Source of the DNA: an uncultured Oleispira sp. | Lineage (GTDB): Bacteria > Pseudomonadota > Gammaproteobacteria > Pseudomonadales > Oceanobacteraceae | Length of the DNA: 64,000 bases | Assembly: GCA_913019965.1 (NCBI GenBank) | Contig: CAJVZR010000009.1 | Location: 1 to 64,000 of the forward strand | Direction of reading: 5' to 3' | In this document: positions 60,536-64,000 of the stretch, in pieces | How the letters are laid out: each line of letters opens with the position of its first letter | Position numbering within the stretch: the first letter of the stretch is position 1 | Program-made: the position numbers and the translations under genes | Notes under the pieces: generated by a model | Databases searched by the model: none | Seen by the model: the letters and a program-made list of their open reading frames with translations, nothing else | What the model was told of the DNA's origin: nothing

Positions 60536-61177
60536 ATGTCCGATTTATCATTGAACGCAGAACTTCGCGAAGTAGTAGGGAAAGGTGCGAGCCGCCGCCT
60601 ACGTCGTTTAGAAGATCTAGTTCCAGCTATCATCTATGGCGGAAAAACTGGCGGTAACGCACGTAAGCCTACCAACATTACGTTGAAAGCTAACGAGTTG
60701 AAAAAAGCCCTAGAAAACGAAGCTTACTACAGCTCTATCATCACTTTGAACATCGGTGAAAAAACTGAGCAGGTTGTATTGAAAGATATGCAGCGTCACG
60801 CAGCTCGTGATCACGTTATGCACGCTGATTTCTTGCGCGTAAGCAAGTCTACAATCATCAAGCAGCACCTTCCAATTCACTTCATCAATGAAGATACTTG
60901 CCCTGCTGTTAAGACTGGCGGCGCTAAGATCAATCACCAGATGACTAGCATCGATATTATCTGTGCAGCTGGCGATCTTCCTCAGTTCATCGAAATCGAT
61001 CTTGCTGAAGCTGAAGCTGGTTCAGTAATTCACTTGTCAGACATCAAGTTCCCTAAAGGCGTTCAGTCTTTGGCTCTGTCTCACGGTGCTGATCACGATA
61101 CAGCGGTTGTTTCTTTGTTCACACCTAAAGGTGTTGCTGAAGACGACGAAGCTGGCGAAGAAGCTGGCGAAGAGTAA
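60536..61177 (+). CDS. rplY: 50S ribosomal protein L25/general stress protein Ctc
   Basis: LNAELREVVGKGASRRLRRLEDLVPAIIYGG, RDHVMHADFLRV; ATG at 60536. Confidence 0.95.
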   Translation: MSDLSLNAELREVVGKGASRRLRRLEDLVPAIIYGGKTGGNARKPTNITLKANELKKALENEAYYSSIITLNIGEKTEQVVLKDMQRHAARDHVMHADFLRVSKSTIIKQHLPIHFINEDTCPAVKTGGAKINHQMTSIDIICAAGDLPQFIEIDLAEAEAGSVIHLSDIKFPKGVQSLALSHGADHDTAVVSLFTPKGVAEDDEAGEEAGEE

Positions 61178-61221
61178 TCTTCTTTCTCTCAACTTCCTTG
61201 TTGAATTTGAGAGAAAACAGC

Positions 61222-61250
61222 AAAAAGGGCTCATTTATGAGCCCTTTTTT
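61222..61250 (+). terminator. Terminator after rplY
   Basis: AAAAAGGGCTCATTTATGAGCCCTTTTTT. Confidence 0.92.
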
Positions 61251-61316
61251 ATGCCAGTTCTTTTATAATGGCCAACAATTAATCAACATATTGACAGTAG
61301 ATAAACAATATTAAAG

Positions 61317-61901
61317 ATGAGCAAAATTAAACTCATAGTCGGTTTAGGCAATCCAGGTTCTGAATACGAAGCGACTCGCCATAATGCTGGTGCTTGGTTT
61401 ATCTCAGAGATTGCCCGCGCATATAATATTCAGCTAAAAGCCGATAAAAAGTTCTTTGGACTCAGTGGCCAAGGCCGCATTGATGGCCAAGACGTTTGGT
61501 TATTATTTCCAACGACTTTTATGAATAAAAGTGGTCAAGCCGTACAGGCGCTAGCGAACTTTTACAAAATTAATGCCGACGAAATTTTAGTCGCCCATGA
61601 TGAGTTAGATTTACCATCAGGGGTCGCCAAGCTAAAAACCGGCGGCGGTCACGGTGGCCAAAATGGCCTACGTGATATCATTGCCTGCTTAGGTAATAAT
61701 AAAAACTTTCATCGTCTGCGCATTGGCATTGGCCATCCAGGGGATAAAAGTCGAGTGACTGGGCACGTATTAGGTCGCCCCAGCGCCGATGAAAAAACAC
61801 AAATGGACGCGACAATTGATGAAGCCAGTCGCGTATTACCCGATGCCTTAAAAGGCGATTGGGGTAAAGCCATGAACAGACTTCACTCTTTTAAAGCATA
61901 G
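61317..61901 (+). CDS. pth: Peptidyl-tRNA hydrolase
   Basis: [46 protein letters not shown]. Confidence 0.97.
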   Translation: MSKIKLIVGLGNPGSEYEATRHNAGAWFISEIARAYNIQLKADKKFFGLSGQGRIDGQDVWLLFPTTFMNKSGQAVQALANFYKINADEILVAHDELDLPSGVAKLKTGGGHGGQNGLRDIIACLGNNKNFHRLRIGIGHPGDKSRVTGHVLGRPSADEKTQMDATIDEASRVLPDALKGDWGKAMNRLHSFKA

Positions 61902-61929
61902 AATTAGCTAATTAATATAGGACATCACG

Positions 61930-63021
61930 ATGGGTTTTAAATGCGGAATCGTTGGTCTACCCAACGTTGGTAAATCGACTCTTTTTAACGCTCTGACCAA
62001 AGCCGGCATCGGCGCAGAGAACTTTCCTTTCTGTACCATCGAGCCTAACTCAGGCATGGTGCCAATGCCTGATGCCCGTCTTGACGCATTAGCAGAAATT
62101 GTTAAGCCAGAAAAAGTTTTGGCAACAACGATGGAATTCGTAGATATCGCTGGTCTAGTAGAAGGTGCTTCGAAAGGTGAAGGTCTGGGTAACCAGTTCT
62201 TAGCCAATATTCGTGAAACCGACGCGATCGCTCACGTTGTACGCTGCTTTGAAGATGAAAACGTAATTCACGTTGCCAATAAAATTTCCCCAGCTGACGA
62301 TGTTGATATCATCAATACTGAATTGGTTTTAGCGGACTTAGAGTCTTGCGAAAAGCAATTATCTCGCGTAACTCGTGTTGCTAAAGGTGGCGCCAAAGAC
62401 GCAGTACAGCAAAAAGGGTTATTAGAAACCTTAGTTGCACATTTAAGTGACGGCCTACCAGCACGCACATTAGTAAAAGAAGATGGCGACTACGCGCTTT
62501 ACGATCAATTTCACCTGATCACGTTAAAGCCTGTAATGTACATTGCTAACGTTAGCGAAGATGGTTTTGAAAACAATCCACACCTAGATGTCGTTAACGA
62601 AATCGCCGCAGCTGATAAAGCGGTTGTGGTGGTGGTTTGTAATCAGATCGAAGCTGAAATTTCTGAATTAGACGACGAAGAAAAATCTGAGTTCTTAGAA
62701 GATATGGGCATGGAAGAAGCCGGTCTTGACCGTGTAATTCGTGCAGGCTATGAGCTGCTAGGTTTGCAAACTTACTTCACCGCAGGCGTTAAAGAAGTAC
62801 GCGCTTGGACAGTTCCAGTAGGCGCAACCGCTCCAAATGGCGCAGGTGTAATCCACACAGATTTCGAAAAAGGCTTCATCCGTGCAGAAGTCATTGCTTA
62901 TGATGATTTCATCGAATACAAAGGTGAATCAGGTGCTAAAGATGCGGGTAAGTGGCGTCTAGAAGGTAAAGATTATTTGATTAAAGATGGTGACGTTATG
63001 CATTACCGTTTTAACGTTTAA
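61930..63021 (+). CDS. ychF: Redox-regulated ATPase/GTP-binding protein YchF
   Basis: [57 protein letters not shown]. Confidence 0.97.
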   Translation: MGFKCGIVGLPNVGKSTLFNALTKAGIGAENFPFCTIEPNSGMVPMPDARLDALAEIVKPEKVLATTMEFVDIAGLVEGASKGEGLGNQFLANIRETDAIAHVVRCFEDENVIHVANKISPADDVDIINTELVLADLESCEKQLSRVTRVAKGGAKDAVQQKGLLETLVAHLSDGLPARTLVKEDGDYALYDQFHLITLKPVMYIANVSEDGFENNPHLDVVNEIAAADKAVVVVVCNQIEAEISELDDEEKSEFLEDMGMEEAGLDRVIRAGYELLGLQTYFTAGVKEVRAWTVPVGATAPNGAGVIHTDFEKGFIRAEVIAYDDFIEYKGESGAKDAGKWRLEGKDYLIKDGDVMHYRFNV

Positions 63022-63126
63022 GCTTAACGTTCAATTAGCATTGAGATTACTTTATCCCGAATAAAGTGATCTCTCTTTTTAATATACTCCCAGCTTTACT
63101 CTTTTTCCTTTCTTTATTCTTCTTTA

Positions 63127-63246
63127 CCTCCGTGTTCTCCGTGCCCTCCGTGGTGAATAGCTTTTCTAGGCCATTAATTCACTTAGCCGCCAAAACTAAG
63201 AAAAAGCATTTACCACGGAGAACACGGAGCGCTTCGCTTCACGGAG
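63127..63246. repeat. Interspersed inverted-repeat element, copy 2 (CACGGAG family)
   Basis: Left arm 63127-63154 CCTCCGTGTTCTCCGTGCCCTCCGTGGT; right arm 63212-63246 ACCACGGAGAACACGGAGCGCTTCGCTTCACGGAG. Confidence 0.8.
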
Positions 63247-63265
63247 AAAAGATAAAGAAAAATAT

Positions 63266-64000
63266 CTAAGCTCCCATCAATTCTGCCAGCTCAGCATCTT
63301 CTCGAGCAACTCGCTCTTCTTCTTCTTTTTCTTCGTGGGTTTTTTCTAGTGATAGCCCCGCTAAACCTGAACTAGGTTCTTCTGCGGCTTGGGCACCTTC
63401 GGACTCCGCCAGCTTAATACGTAGGCGTAAATTATTCTCCGAATCGGCATTTTTCAATGCTTCTTCCATGCTGATTTTTCCCGCTTGCTGCAGTTTAAAT
63501 AACGCCGCATCAAAGGTTTGCATACCTAAGTTTTCCGACTTAGCCATGATTTCTTTAATCGAGTCGGTATCCCCTTTATATATAAGGTCTTGGGTAGTCT
63601 TATTGCCTAATAAAACTTCCACAGCGGCAACACGCTTACCATCAATTGTTGGGATCAAGCGCTGGGAAATAATCGCCTGCATATTCAAGCCGATATCTTG
63701 CAGGATTTGCGCATGACGCTCTTGAGGAAAGAAATTGATAATACGATCCAACGCTTGGTTGGCGTTATTAGCGTGCAAAGTAGAAATGGCTAAGTGCCCT
63801 GTTTCCGCAAACGCTAACGCATGCTCCATGGTTTCCGCATCACGAATTTCACCAATCAAAATTACATCAGGGGCTTGGCGTAAAGTATTCTTCAACGCCG
63901 CATGGAACGACTTGGTATCAACCCCAACCTCGCGCTGATTTATGATTGATTTTTTATGGGTATGAACAAACTCAACGGGGTCTTCAATGGTGATGATATG
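63266..64000 (-). CDS. pilU: PilU/PilT-type twitching motility ATPase, 3' part (continues off the right edge)
   Basis: Frame open to the window edge: ITIEDPVEFVHTHKKSIINQREVGVDTKSFHAALKNTLRQAPDVILIGEIRDAETMEHALAFAETGHLAISTLHANNANQALDRI. Confidence 0.88.
   Translation of the reverse strand, partial: HIITIEDPVEFVHTHKKSIINQREVGVDTKSFHAALKNTLRQAPDVILIGEIRDAETMEHALAFAETGHLAISTLHANNANQALDRIINFFPQERHAQILQDIGLNMQAIISQRLIPTIDGKRVAAVEVLLGNKTTQDLIYKGDTDSIKEIMAKSENLGMQTFDAALFKLQQAGKISMEEALKNADSENNLRLRIKLAESEGAQAAEEPSSGLAGLSLEKTHEEKEEEERVAREDAELAELMGA

Overview
This 64 kb window is a mostly housekeeping chromosome segment from a gammaproteobacterium. Gene order and families look like a marine Oceanospirillales-type genome, but that taxonomic guess is inference. 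Recognisable blocks: (1) an integron integrase gene at the left edge with a LexA-like box upstream and an ORF running off the window in the opposite direction, probably the first cassette; (2) lipA-lipB-DUF493-dacA-rlpA-mltB-rodA-mrdA-rlmH-rsfS-nadD-proA; (3) a tandem pair of degenerate-GGDEF membrane proteins; (4) a giant exported thrombospondin-type-3-like Asp-rich repeat protein; (5) ubiX, mpl, fbp, purU, ppnN; (6) a di-heme lipoprotein and a collagen-like/PhoX fusion; (7) a compact five-gene operon at 29939-35171; (8) fumarase, sodB, yceF, and a T2SS gspN-gspC-gspD fragment; (9) cmoAB, rmuC, prfA, hemA; (10) lolB-ispE-tRNA-Gln-prs-rplY-pth-ychF; (11) the 3' part of a pilU-like gene. The best candidate for an undescribed system is the operon at 29939-35171. 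It encodes a MotA/PomA-like stator, a MotB-like stator with an OmpA peptidoglycan-binding domain, a membrane protein that looks like the FliF C-terminal region fused to FliG, a TPR lipoprotein, and a protein with a predicted outer-membrane beta-barrel. No other flagellar or chemotaxis genes are in the window, so this looks like a non-flagellar, ion-driven trans-envelope motor. Secondary items are two copies of a CACGGAG inverted-repeat element, each between convergent genes, and the two-level 40+35-residue repeat architecture of the Asp-rich protein. All homology calls come from reading motifs; no database search was run.
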